Origin: an uncultured bacterium
GTDB lineage: Bacteria > Patescibacteriota > Minisyncoccia > Moranbacterales > GWC2-37-73
Assembly (NCBI GenBank): GCA_903837175.1
Contig: CAILTR010000003.1
Location: 1-49,280, forward strand
Reading direction: 5' to 3'
Length of the DNA stretch: 49,280 nt
Shown: positions 36,032 through 46,821 of the stretch, piece after piece
How the letters are laid out: each line of letters begins with the position of its first letter
Numbering within the stretch: position 1 is the first letter of the stretch
Program-made: the position numbers and the translations under genes
The notes under the pieces: model-generated
The model's database searches: none
What the model saw: only the letters and a program-made list of their open reading frames with translations
Told to the model about the DNA's origin: nothing

Positions 36032-36472
36032 ATGAAAAAAGAAAATAAAAAGAAAATTAATAAGAATTATTTTAAAGTAAAACAAGGATTTACTTTAATT
36101 GAACTGCTAATTGCAATTGCAATTATTGGCATTTTAGCTGGAGTGGTGTTGGTTAGTTCTGCTAGTGCGGTGGAAAAAGCCAAGAGGGCTTCTGCAATTT
36201 CGACCATGTCGAGTGTTTTACCTGAATTGGTAACTTGCCAGGATGATGGTTTTGGGCTTAATGCTTTTAATACGGCGAGTACGATCTGTAATGATGCAAG
36301 TCATTCTGTACTTTGGCCAAATATAACCGCAACTGGCTATGCAATGACAGCTACGACAGCTCCGACAGCGACGAATGCTGGAATATTGACTTATACTTTT
36401 ACCGCGACAAAAGTAATAAATGGCGTAACGAACACGATTACCTGTAATTATGCGACAGGAACTTGTACTTAG
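36032..36472 (+). CDS. Type IV pilin
   Basis: KQGFTLIELLIAIAIIGILAGVVLVS prepilin motif. Confidence 0.92.
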   Translation: MKKENKKKINKNYFKVKQGFTLIELLIAIAIIGILAGVVLVSSASAVEKAKRASAISTMSSVLPELVTCQDDGFGLNAFNTASTICNDASHSVLWPNITATGYAMTATTAPTATNAGILTYTFTATKVINGVTNTITCNYATGTCT

Positions 36473-36787
36473 AATGTAAAACGTGGAACAGGGAACGGGG
36501 AACAAGATATAGGATACAAAATACCTACCTATCGAACAGGCAGGCCGAACAGACAGGCAAAATACAAGAAAGGTGATTGAGATATTTTCAGGATTTAAAA
36601 AATATGTTAGAATGTTGATGAGTGAGATTTTAAATATTTTTAATTACATAAAAAAGGTCGATGTAATTGAGAGAGTTTTTAATTAAAAATTTAAAGAAAA
36701 TTTAACCCTGATTAAATTGTATAGATTACCCCTAACTTGAAGATAATTAAATTTAAGTTAGAAAACAATTTAACAGTTAATAAAAAT

Positions 36788-37225
36788 ATGAAGAAAATTC
36801 AAAAAGCCCTCCTGTCGGCTAGACAGGGTTTTACATTGATTGAACTCTTGATTGTTATCGCAATTATTGGAATTTTGGCAGGAGTTATCTTGGTTAGCAC
36901 GAGTTCAGCAAGGAACAAGGCTATTGCATCCACAACTAAACAGACACTGGACAGCTTAAAAAGTGCTCTAGCAACTTGTTGCTCTGACACAAATGCTACT
37001 TTTAATACTGTTGCAGGTGCAGAGGCTTGTACTGTGGGTGTAGTGGGTAATCTACCGAGTGTGGCTGATTTGCATGTTACAACCGCTACTTATGCAGTGG
37101 CTGGTAACTGCGCAGCAGCTGATCCTGGTATGACTATAACGCTTGCGGGTCATTCAGTTGCAGCTTGCAACGCGGCTTGGACATTGCGTATATTTGGAGG
37201 CCTTACGATACCATCTGGTTGTTAA
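36788..37225 (+). CDS. Type IV pilin, cysteine-rich
   Basis: RQGFTLIELLIVIAIIGILAGVILVS prepilin motif; multiple Cys in C-terminal part. Confidence 0.92.
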   Translation: MKKIQKALLSARQGFTLIELLIVIAIIGILAGVILVSTSSARNKAIASTTKQTLDSLKSALATCCSDTNATFNTVAGAEACTVGVVGNLPSVADLHVTTATYAVAGNCAAADPGMTITLAGHSVAACNAAWTLRIFGGLTIPSGC

Positions 37226-37274
37226 GTTAAGCGAAAGGTGTTGAATACCTTTAATTATCAAAACAAAATATATT

Positions 37275-37310
37275 TAAAAAGAAGCAACTTGAAAAATTGC
37301 TTCTTTTTTT
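37275..37310 (+). terminator. Terminator after second pilin
   Basis: AAAAAGAAGCAA cttgaaaaa TTGCTTCTTTTTTT. Confidence 0.85.
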
Positions 37311-37484
37311 ATTTTTTACTTTGGGATGGAGCTCTGGTAAAAGTTGTTTTTTTTAATGAGTGTGGTAAAATAAAAACATGGAAAATGCTAGAGTGTACAA
37401 GACCAATAAGCAAAGGAAACATAAGACTGATAGGGCTAAGGCATATAGGACACATAAGACTGATTAAAATTAATAACTAAAAGT

Positions 37485-38285
37485 ATGCTGATAATTTTTT
37501 TACTGCTGGGGCTTATTATTGGAAGCTTTTTAAACGCGGTGGTGTATCGACTCAATGCGGTCGAATCTTTAATGGAGCGCAGTCATTGCCCGCATTGTAA
37601 AAAGCAAGTGCGCTGGTTTGATAATGTGCCACTACTGAGTTTTATTTTGCTAAGTGCGAAATGCCGAGATTGCGGCGAAAAAATTTCTTGGCAATATCCG
37701 GCCGTAGAATTGGCGACAGGGCTTGTTTTTGCACTTTTGGGAAATTATTTTTTTAAGGTAGACGATTTAGCAACCTGGATGGCGACCGCTTATTATCTAG
37801 TTATTTTTGCAATTTTAATAGTCATTTTCGTCTACGATTTAAAATACATGGAAATTCCGATGTTAGTTTTATGGCTAGGCGTCGGCGTCAGCTTAATTTA
37901 TTTCATTTTTGCTGATAGTCAAAACTTTAGCGTGGCTAGTTCAATTTTAAATTTAAAAACGATCTCAGGAATTTTAGGCGGCTTAATCGCGGGCGGATTT
38001 TTTTACGCCTTGGCAGCTTACTCAAAAGAAAGTTGGATGGGCTATGGCGATGCCTATTTGGGACTTTTAATTGGCTTAGTGGCTGGGTGGTCAAATATTT
38101 TCGTGACGCTTCTGCTAGCTTTTACAACTGGCTCCCTAATTAGTGTTGCGCTGATAGTAGTTAGTAAAAAAACTTTAAAAAGTCAAGTTCCGTTTGCGCC
38201 TTTTTTGATTAGCGGAGTTTTTTTGACCTTGCTCCTTCCGAAGATTTTTCCGCAATTGCAAACATACTTTTTACTTTTTAGTTAA
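37485..38285 (+). CDS. pilD: Prepilin peptidase PilD
   Basis: IGSFLNAVVYRL, CPHC...CRDC zinc pairs, VYDLKYMEIP and GYGDAYLGLLIG aspartate motifs. Confidence 0.95.
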   Translation: MLIIFLLLGLIIGSFLNAVVYRLNAVESLMERSHCPHCKKQVRWFDNVPLLSFILLSAKCRDCGEKISWQYPAVELATGLVFALLGNYFFKVDDLATWMATAYYLVIFAILIVIFVYDLKYMEIPMLVLWLGVGVSLIYFIFADSQNFSVASSILNLKTISGILGGLIAGGFFYALAAYSKESWMGYGDAYLGLLIGLVAGWSNIFVTLLLAFTTGSLISVALIVVSKKTLKSQVPFAPFLISGVFLTLLLPKIFPQLQTYFLLFS

Positions 38286-38338
38286 GCCTGCTAAGGTTTA
38301 GTAGTTGATTTAAATTTAATTAAAGTTGAAATAGAAAA

Positions 38339-38923
38339 ATGCTACCTAAAAAACAAAAACAAAAAAATTTTTTATTTAAAAAAAGATTCTTAAAAAAGTC
38401 CGGCTTTACTTTGGTGGAACTTTTAATAGTCTTGGCAATTGTTTTAATTATGACTGGAGCCGCGATCTCGGTAATTGTTAATGGGAATAAGACTGCTAGT
38501 GAAGTAGAAAGTGCTGCGGAGCAATTAGTTTCTAAACTTAAAAAACTTCAAAATGATGCGGTTAATGGTAATATCAACAATGGCGGAGTAGTTGCAAATT
38601 GTCATTTCGGTTTTTTTACGGGTGCAAGAGCTGAAACTGGCGATAACAATAAAAAATATGCCTCAGCTGAATATCCTTGCCAGGGCGGTGTTACGATAGC
38701 TGAGACTAGTTTTCTAACTGCCAGAGGTAGTGCCAGTAGTGTAGTAGCTAGTTCTGCTTCAACTGAATTTAACGTCCCATTTGGAGACGTGAGTAGGCCT
38801 ACCTCTATAACTCTAACGGCAGGAATGGAACATTATTACGTTTGTATCGCGGTTGGTGGCTCAGTGAGCGGTGGTTCAGGTGGACAAGCTAATATTTATG
38901 CCAAAAAAGATCGTTGTCTGTAA
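38339..38923 (+). CDS. Minor pilin (GspH/FimT-like)
   Basis: KSGFTLVELLIVLAIVLIMTGAAISVI. Confidence 0.85.
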   Translation: MLPKKQKQKNFLFKKRFLKKSGFTLVELLIVLAIVLIMTGAAISVIVNGNKTASEVESAAEQLVSKLKKLQNDAVNGNINNGGVVANCHFGFFTGARAETGDNNKKYASAEYPCQGGVTIAETSFLTARGSASSVVASSASTEFNVPFGDVSRPTSITLTAGMEHYYVCIAVGGSVSGGSGGQANIYAKKDRCL

Positions 38924-38968
38924 ATGGTAAATTAATGAGTTGTACTAACTAATTAAGCAAGAGGGTTT

Positions 38969-39487
38969 ATGTTCAAAAAAATTCAAAAAATAAAGCAAAA
39001 AGGTTTTACCTTGGTAGAAGTTTTATTTGCCCTCCTGGTTCTTACAGTGGGCATTACTAGTGTTTTGTTCATTATGGTTCGTAATATTAAAAATTCTATT
39101 GAGGCGAAAGATCAAATCATCGCCGCCGAGCTTATGCAGGAAGGTATTGAGTTAGTGCGAAATTTAAGTGATAACCTTGATTCGCGAATCGTCACTGGCG
39201 CTAGTTATACAGATACTGACTATCGGGTCGATACTGTAGCTAACACGATAAATTTTACTAATATGGATACGAATCGACAGTTATTTACAGATAGTCAGGG
39301 TGTTTATTCGCACACCGCTACGGGTACAGCGACTAAATTTACTAGAAGCATCGATGTGGCGGATGATGCTGGTAGCGGGCAGCGAACCATTACAAGCACT
39401 GTTTCTTGGAATGGGTTAGATACTATTCCTACGCCTTGCAACATTGCTACTCACTGCGCTAGCGCCGATTCAGTTATTTCTTATTAA
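38969..39487 (+). CDS. Minor pilin (PilV-like)
   Basis: QKGFTLVEVLFALLVLTVGITSVLFI. Confidence 0.85.
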   Translation: MFKKIQKIKQKGFTLVEVLFALLVLTVGITSVLFIMVRNIKNSIEAKDQIIAAELMQEGIELVRNLSDNLDSRIVTGASYTDTDYRVDTVANTINFTNMDTNRQLFTDSQGVYSHTATGTATKFTRSIDVADDAGSGQRTITSTVSWNGLDTIPTPCNIATHCASADSVISY

Positions 39488-39509
39488 GTAACGTAAAGCT
39501 TTAAATAAT

Positions 39510-40103
39510 ATGTTATTCCAAAAGAAAATAAAGAAAATAAAAAAAACTTACTTGCAAAAAAAGAGTGGGTTTACGCTAGTGGAAACTTTAATTGCAATGC
39601 TGCTATTTACTTTAGTTGTAGTTATGATTTCGGGAGTTTTTATGACTTTTTTGAAAAATTATGCAACAACTAGAAATATTCAAAGAAGTACTGAAAGCGC
39701 GCAGTTTGCGATGAATCTGATGGCTAAAACTATTCGAACTAGTCAGGTAAGTCCTCAGACAGACCCGGCTGCAGCGGGACAATCTTTTATCCAGTTATAC
39801 GATTTTTCTCAGGGACAATGTTTAGTATATTTATATAATAATGTTTCAAATAATATCCAAGTACGTTATAGTAATACTGCTAGCCCAGTTTCAATTGCAA
39901 ATTGTGATTTTAATTCACTTAAGCCAGCTCAGGATATTACTTCGCCAGCGGTTAATGTAGCGGGGTTCTTTACAATAATTCCTTCTGTTTCTTCAACGCT
40001 GGGTGTTGTTAGAATAGTTCTTTCCGCAAATAAGGCTGGGCAGACAACTCCTCCATTATTGATGCAAACCTCCGTTTCTTTGAGGAATTTTGGAGAGCTC
40101 TAA
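39510..40103 (+). CDS. Minor pilin (PilW/GspJ-like)
   Basis: KSGFTLVETLIAMLLFTLVVVMISGVF. Confidence 0.85.
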   Translation: MLFQKKIKKIKKTYLQKKSGFTLVETLIAMLLFTLVVVMISGVFMTFLKNYATTRNIQRSTESAQFAMNLMAKTIRTSQVSPQTDPAAAGQSFIQLYDFSQGQCLVYLYNNVSNNIQVRYSNTASPVSIANCDFNSLKPAQDITSPAVNVAGFFTIIPSVSSTLGVVRIVLSANKAGQTTPPLLMQTSVSLRNFGEL

Positions 40104-40158
40104 ATCTGGTTTTGAAATTAAAAGGTAAGTAGGCTAGGGTGCTAGGGTTAATAGGTGA

Positions 40159-42619
<2,461 letters not shown>

Positions 42620-42621
<2 letters not shown>

Positions 42622-42756
42622 TTTTCAATGATCAATTATCAATTTTCCTGTCTACCGATAGGCAGGCATTTAATTTTCAATAATCAATTTTCAAAATTAA
42701 AACATTGGAAATTGTGAATTGATTGTAAATTGGAAATTGTAAATTGAAAATTTCTT
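42620..42756. repeat. TCAATTTT/AAAATTGA palindromic repeat with nested CCTGTCTACCGATAGGCAGG hairpin
   Basis: Direct reading of intergenic sequence. Confidence 0.65.
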
Positions 42757-42761
42757 AAGAT

Positions 42762-43049
42762 ATGTTATCACGAGCAGAAATTGAAAATATTGCAACCTTG
42801 GCGAGGATTGGCCTTGCTGAAAAAGACGTTGAAAAATACCAACATGACCTGTCGGGAATTTTGGATTATTTTAAAAAATTAGACGAAGTCGACGTGACGG
42901 GGATTGAGCCGATCGGGCATATTACCGGGATGACGAATACTTTTCGCAGCGACAAGCAAGTTGATTTCGGAGATCTTGGGAAACAAGCGATGCTGAGGAA
43001 TATACCGGAAGAAAGGGAAGGGTATATAAAGGTTAAGTCGGTTTTATGA
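42762..43049 (+). CDS. gatC: Glu/Asp-tRNA amidotransferase subunit C
   Basis: 95 aa, LSRAEIENIATLARIGLAEKD...LSGILDYFKKLDEVDVTGIEPIGH. Confidence 0.93.
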   Translation: MLSRAEIENIATLARIGLAEKDVEKYQHDLSGILDYFKKLDEVDVTGIEPIGHITGMTNTFRSDKQVDFGDLGKQAMLRNIPEEREGYIKVKSVL

Positions 43050-43060
43050 AATTAAATTAT

Positions 43061-43157
43061 TAATTTTGAATTTTGAATCAAATCTGAATGAATTAATGTT
43101 TTAAAAATTAAGACATTAAAAATTCATTTAAAATTCAAAATTGGAAATTCAAAATTT
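43061..43157. repeat. AT-rich intergenic repeat upstream of gatA
   Basis: AATTTTGAATCAAATCTGAATGAATTAATGTTTT... similar to 44680-44778. Confidence 0.6.
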
Positions 43158-43166
43158 TATTCTATA

Positions 43167-44624
43167 ATGATTAAGGAGCTTCATCAAAAATTAATCAACA
43201 AAGAAATCACTGCAACCCAACTTACGCAGGATTATTTTGACGTGATTTTAAAAAAGGATGGTGAAATTGGGGCTTATCTGACGTTGACAAAGGAGTTAGC
43301 GCTGGAGCAGGCGCAGTTGGTGGACGAGAAAATTGCGCGCGGGCAGGAGATTGGTATGCTGGAAGGAATTCCGGGGGCGATTAAGGATATGCTTTGCGTC
43401 GAAGGATATCGGACGACAGCTGGTTCAAAAATTTTAGATAATTATCTGGCGCCTTATGATGCGACCGTAATTAAAAAACTAAAAGAAGGTGGCGCAATAA
43501 TTTTAGGCAAAACTAATCAAGACGAATTTGCAATGGGTTCGTCGACAGAAAATAGCGCTTATCAATTAACCAGAAATCCAATTGATCTTTCAAGAGTACC
43601 CGGCGGTTCTTCAGGTGGGAGCGCAGCGGCGGTAGCTGGCGGTGAGGCGGTGTGGTCGTTGGGCACGGATACGGGCGGTTCAATTCGGCAGCCTGCTTCT
43701 TTTTGCGGGGTGGTGGGACTTAAGCCTACTTATGGTCGGGTTTCGCGCTATGGCGCAATTGCAATGGCTTCAAGCTTAGATCAAATTGGACCGTTTACTA
43801 AAACCGTCGAAGATGCGGCGATTGTGCTGTCGGCGATTGCAGGAGAAGATCCGCTGGACGCGACGAGCGCCAAAAGCAGCGATAAAAAATTTGAAGATTA
43901 TTTAACGGGCGAGATTGCTGGAAAAGTTATTGGCGTGCCAAAAGAATACGTGGAGAAGCTAGAGGGAGAGATTTTAGAAGTTTTTGAAAAATCAGTGGAA
44001 AAATTTAAAGCCCTAGGGGCTAAGATTGAAACGATTAGTTTGCCACATACTCAGTATGCTTTGCCAGTTTATTATATTTTAATGACGAGCGAAGTTAGTT
44101 CTAATTTAGCTAAGTTTGATGGGGTTAAGTTTGGCATGCGGGCAGATGATCTATTGGATTCTGGCGTTAGCGACAATGAATTACCGAAAAATCTTTTAGA
44201 AACTTATTTAGATACGCGCAAAATCGGTTTTGGCGACGAAGTTAAGCGCCGAATTATGCTTGGGACTTACGCCTTAAGCGCTGGTTATTATGACGCTTAT
44301 TATCTAAAAGCGCAGAAAGTCCGCGCCCTGATTCGGCGTGATTTTGAAAAAGCTTATGAGAAAGTCGATTTAATCTACTGCCCAACTTGTCCAGAGGTAG
44401 CCTTTAAATTTGGCGAAAAAACAACTGATCCGCTTAAGATGTACCTTTCGGATATTTTTACAATTTCCGTAAATTTAGCTGGGGTGCCAGCAATTTCTTT
44501 TCCGATTGGCTTTTTAGAAATCGAAGGTAAGAAGCTGCCAATTGGCGGACAACTGATTGGGAAATGGTTTGATGAAGAAGGAATTTTAAATGCAGCGGAT
44601 GCGTTTGAGAGAAACAGGGAGTAA
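43167..44624 (+). CDS. gatA: Glu/Asp-tRNA amidotransferase subunit A
   Basis: Amidase signature VPGGSSGGSAAAVAGG...GTDTGGSIRQPASFCGVVGLKPTYG. Confidence 0.96.
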   Translation: MIKELHQKLINKEITATQLTQDYFDVILKKDGEIGAYLTLTKELALEQAQLVDEKIARGQEIGMLEGIPGAIKDMLCVEGYRTTAGSKILDNYLAPYDATVIKKLKEGGAIILGKTNQDEFAMGSSTENSAYQLTRNPIDLSRVPGGSSGGSAAAVAGGEAVWSLGTDTGGSIRQPASFCGVVGLKPTYGRVSRYGAIAMASSLDQIGPFTKTVEDAAIVLSAIAGEDPLDATSAKSSDKKFEDYLTGEIAGKVIGVPKEYVEKLEGEILEVFEKSVEKFKALGAKIETISLPHTQYALPVYYILMTSEVSSNLAKFDGVKFGMRADDLLDSGVSDNELPKNLLETYLDTRKIGFGDEVKRRIMLGTYALSAGYYDAYYLKAQKVRALIRRDFEKAYEKVDLIYCPTCPEVAFKFGEKTTDPLKMYLSDIFTISVNLAGVPAISFPIGFLEIEGKKLPIGGQLIGKWFDEEGILNAADAFERNRE

Positions 44625-44679
44625 ATAATTTTCAATTTACAATTTTCAATTTACAATTAATTTTTAATTTTTAATTTTT

Positions 44680-44778
44680 AATTTTGAATCAATTTTTAAT
44701 GAATTAATTTTTTAAAACATTAAAATATTGAAACATTCGAATTTCATTCGAAATTCAAAATTCATAATTCGAAATTTT
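44680..44778. repeat. AT-rich intergenic repeat downstream of gatA
   Basis: AATTTTGAATCAATTTTTAATGAATTAATTTTTT... Confidence 0.6.
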
Positions 44779-44786
44779 TCAAATTC

Positions 44787-45317
44787 GTGGAATACGACAT
44801 CACCATGTTAATTGAAGTTTTCGCTACCTCATTTAAGGCGTTTTATCACTCGTCGTTTTTCTTGGGCCTTAAGATTTTGGCCGGAATTTATTTAGCGGTT
44901 CTTTTAATAGATATAACCTTACTCCTGATTTTAAAAGGGGTTTCAGCTAAATATCGCGTGGGGTTGAAAGGCGCAGATGTTCCAGTGGTTTCAAAAAAGA
45001 AATTACTCAAACGCTGGAGTGCTATCAAAGCCAGGCTTGAAAGTAAAAATGCTTCTCAATATAAGGTTGCGATTATTGAAGCTGATGCCTTGGCGGAAGA
45101 ATTTTTAAGTGGGGTTGGTTACAGGGGTGAAAATATGACGCAGAAATTAGAGCAAGTCGGGCAGTTTCATCTAGATGAGCATCGCGAGACGCTAACTGAG
45201 GTGCATAAACTTCGCAATCGGATTGTCCATGAGGCTGATTTCGAGGTTGACCACCAGACGGCTAAAGAAGCATTAGCAGTTTATGAAAACTTTTTGAAAT
45301 ATTTAGACTTTTTATAG
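44787..45317 (+). CDS. Membrane-anchored hypothetical protein, C-terminal HEPN-like motif
   Basis: N-terminal TM (GLKILAGIYLAVLLIDITLLLIL); LRNRIVHEADFEV matches RX4-6H. Confidence 0.55.
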   Translation: MEYDITMLIEVFATSFKAFYHSSFFLGLKILAGIYLAVLLIDITLLLILKGVSAKYRVGLKGADVPVVSKKKLLKRWSAIKARLESKNASQYKVAIIEADALAEEFLSGVGYRGENMTQKLEQVGQFHLDEHRETLTEVHKLRNRIVHEADFEVDHQTAKEALAVYENFLKYLDFL

Positions 45318-45361
45318 GGGATATTGGGGGAATTAGGGCGCTGGGGAGGTTGGGGAAAATA

Positions 45362-45394
45362 AAAAAAGTATTCAGCTCGAATGAATACTTTTTT
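45362..45394. terminator. Bidirectional terminator
   Basis: AAAAAAGTATTCA gctcgaa TGAATACTTTTTT. Confidence 0.85.
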
Positions 45395-45400
45395 ATTATG

Positions 45401-45474
45401 CGGGGACGGCCGGACTCGAACCGGTGACCTACTGCGTGACAGGCAGTCGCTCTAACCAACTGAGCTACGCCCCC
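45401..45474 (-). tRNA. tRNA-Asp (anticodon GTC)
   Basis: GGGGGCG/CGTCCCC acceptor, ACTGC-CTGTCAC-GCAGT arm. Confidence 0.94.
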
Positions 45475-45578
45475 ATAAATAAATTAAAATGCAAATCTCA
45501 AAATGAAAAATTTTGGAAGTTGTCACAAAGTGACTCATTAATTTTACACTTTGATTTTTAAATTTTAAATTTTCCAAG

Positions 45579-45652
45579 TAGCAGGGGCGAGACTCGGACT
45601 CGCGACCCCAGCCTTATGAAGGCTGTGCTCTAACCAACTGAGCTACCCTGCC
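45579..45652 (-). tRNA. tRNA-Met (anticodon CAT, elongator-like)
   Basis: GGCAGGG/CCCTGCT acceptor, CAGCC-TTCATAA-GGCTG arm; T-loop TCCGAGT. Confidence 0.85.
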
Positions 45653-45753
45653 CTGCCCATAGCAGAAATTACAAACATCAAATAACAAATACCAAAATGA
45701 TAAAAATTGGAATTTAAAATCTGTTTTTTTGTAATTTCAAACTTATTTGCCTG

Positions 45754-45827
45754 TTGCGGGAGTAGGATTCGAACCTACGACCTCGTGGTTATGAGCCACG
45801 CGAGCTGCCAGACTGCTCCATCCCGCT
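45754..45827 (-). tRNA. Initiator tRNA-fMet (anticodon CAT)
   Basis: AGCGGGA acceptor with unpaired A1:A72, TGGAGCAG D arm start, CGTGG-CTCATAA-CCACG arm. Confidence 0.94.
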
Positions 45828-45920
45828 ACGTAAAATTGCTTCGCAAGCACGTAGCACGCTACGTAAAATTGCTTTGAACGCAAATGCTACCTGATAACGC
45901 AAATCACGATAACATTCCTT

Positions 45921-45948
45921 ATTATACGGGTTTTTTAAATTATGTCAA
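45921..45948 (-). promoter_or_regulatory. Promoter of the fMet-Met-Asp tRNA cluster
   Basis: Minus strand TTGACA - 16 nt - TATAAT. Confidence 0.8.
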
Positions 45949-46122
45949 TTTAAGGCTAAGAAAATGCATTTTCGCTTGCCTTTAGAGGGTTTTTCCGCTA
46001 CAATAGATAAGTACTAAAAAGTGGAAATAATGTGAAATTAAATAAATTAAGGTTGTTGCATTATTGGAACGGAGCTTAGTTTAGGAGCCGTAATCGGGTT
46101 AATTTAATAGTCCTAAAAAGTA

Positions 46123-46503
46123 ATGACACTGAAAGCCTATCTTTGGGGCATGAGAATTAGTTGGGTGGTCTCGTTGACTGCTTGGGTCTTAGTTTTTCTG
46201 CGGATTGATCCAGAAAACGCTGGGATTTCGGGTTTGGTTCTTTTCTATATCAGCGCGCTGTTTTTCTTAGCGAGTACTTTTGTGTTGATGTTGACTTGGA
46301 TTTGGGGCAAGTTTCAAAAGGACGAAGACTTAGCGCTAGCTTACGTAAATATTAGTTTCAGACAAGGCACCTTGTTGGCGATTTTAACTATTTTACTTTT
46401 GGTCTTGCAACAAAATCGAATGCTAACGTGGTGGGACAGTGCGCTGAGTGTGGCGGGAATATTCCTTGTCGAACTTTATTTTCTGACTCGGAAGGGGAGT
46501 TAG
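46123..46503 (+). CDS. Hypothetical membrane protein
   Basis: 126 aa, four hydrophobic segments. Confidence 0.7.
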   Translation: MTLKAYLWGMRISWVVSLTAWVLVFLRIDPENAGISGLVLFYISALFFLASTFVLMLTWIWGKFQKDEDLALAYVNISFRQGTLLAILTILLLVLQQNRMLTWWDSALSVAGIFLVELYFLTRKGS

Positions 46504-46551
46504 GGCGATTGGGGAGGTTGGGGTTTTTAGGGAGATAATTTTAAAATAACC

Positions 46552-46743
46552 AAGATACAAGATACAATAACCCTGCCTACCTGCCTACCTGCCTACCTGC
46601 CTATCGGCAGACAGGTCGGCAGACAAGCCGGCAGGCAGGCAAACAAAATTCAATAATCAAAACTCAAACATTCAAACCTTTTGCATTTTTGAATATTGGA
46701 ATTTGAAATTTGTTTGTGATTTGTATCTTGATGTTTGTATCTT
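46552..46743. repeat. About 192-bp foldback element upstream of gyrB
   Basis: AAGATACAAGATACAA ... TTGTATCTTGATGTTTGTATCTT ends; inner (CCTGCCTA)n / GGCAGGCAGG block. Confidence 0.7.
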
Positions 46744-46821
46744 AGCAATTGTGTTTTGAATAGAAATATTTATTAATTAAGAAAATGTAATTAGTTTAAA
46801 TTGGAAATTAAAAATAATATT

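Noticed and set aside
45262-45459. Minus ORF MVRATACHAVGHRFESGRPR
   Set aside because: Translation of tRNA-Asp.
46573-46645. CCTGCCTA tandem block as a CRISPR array
   Set aside because: The unit is 8 bp with no spacers; it is a short tandem/palindromic repeat. No CRISPR array was seen anywhere in the window.
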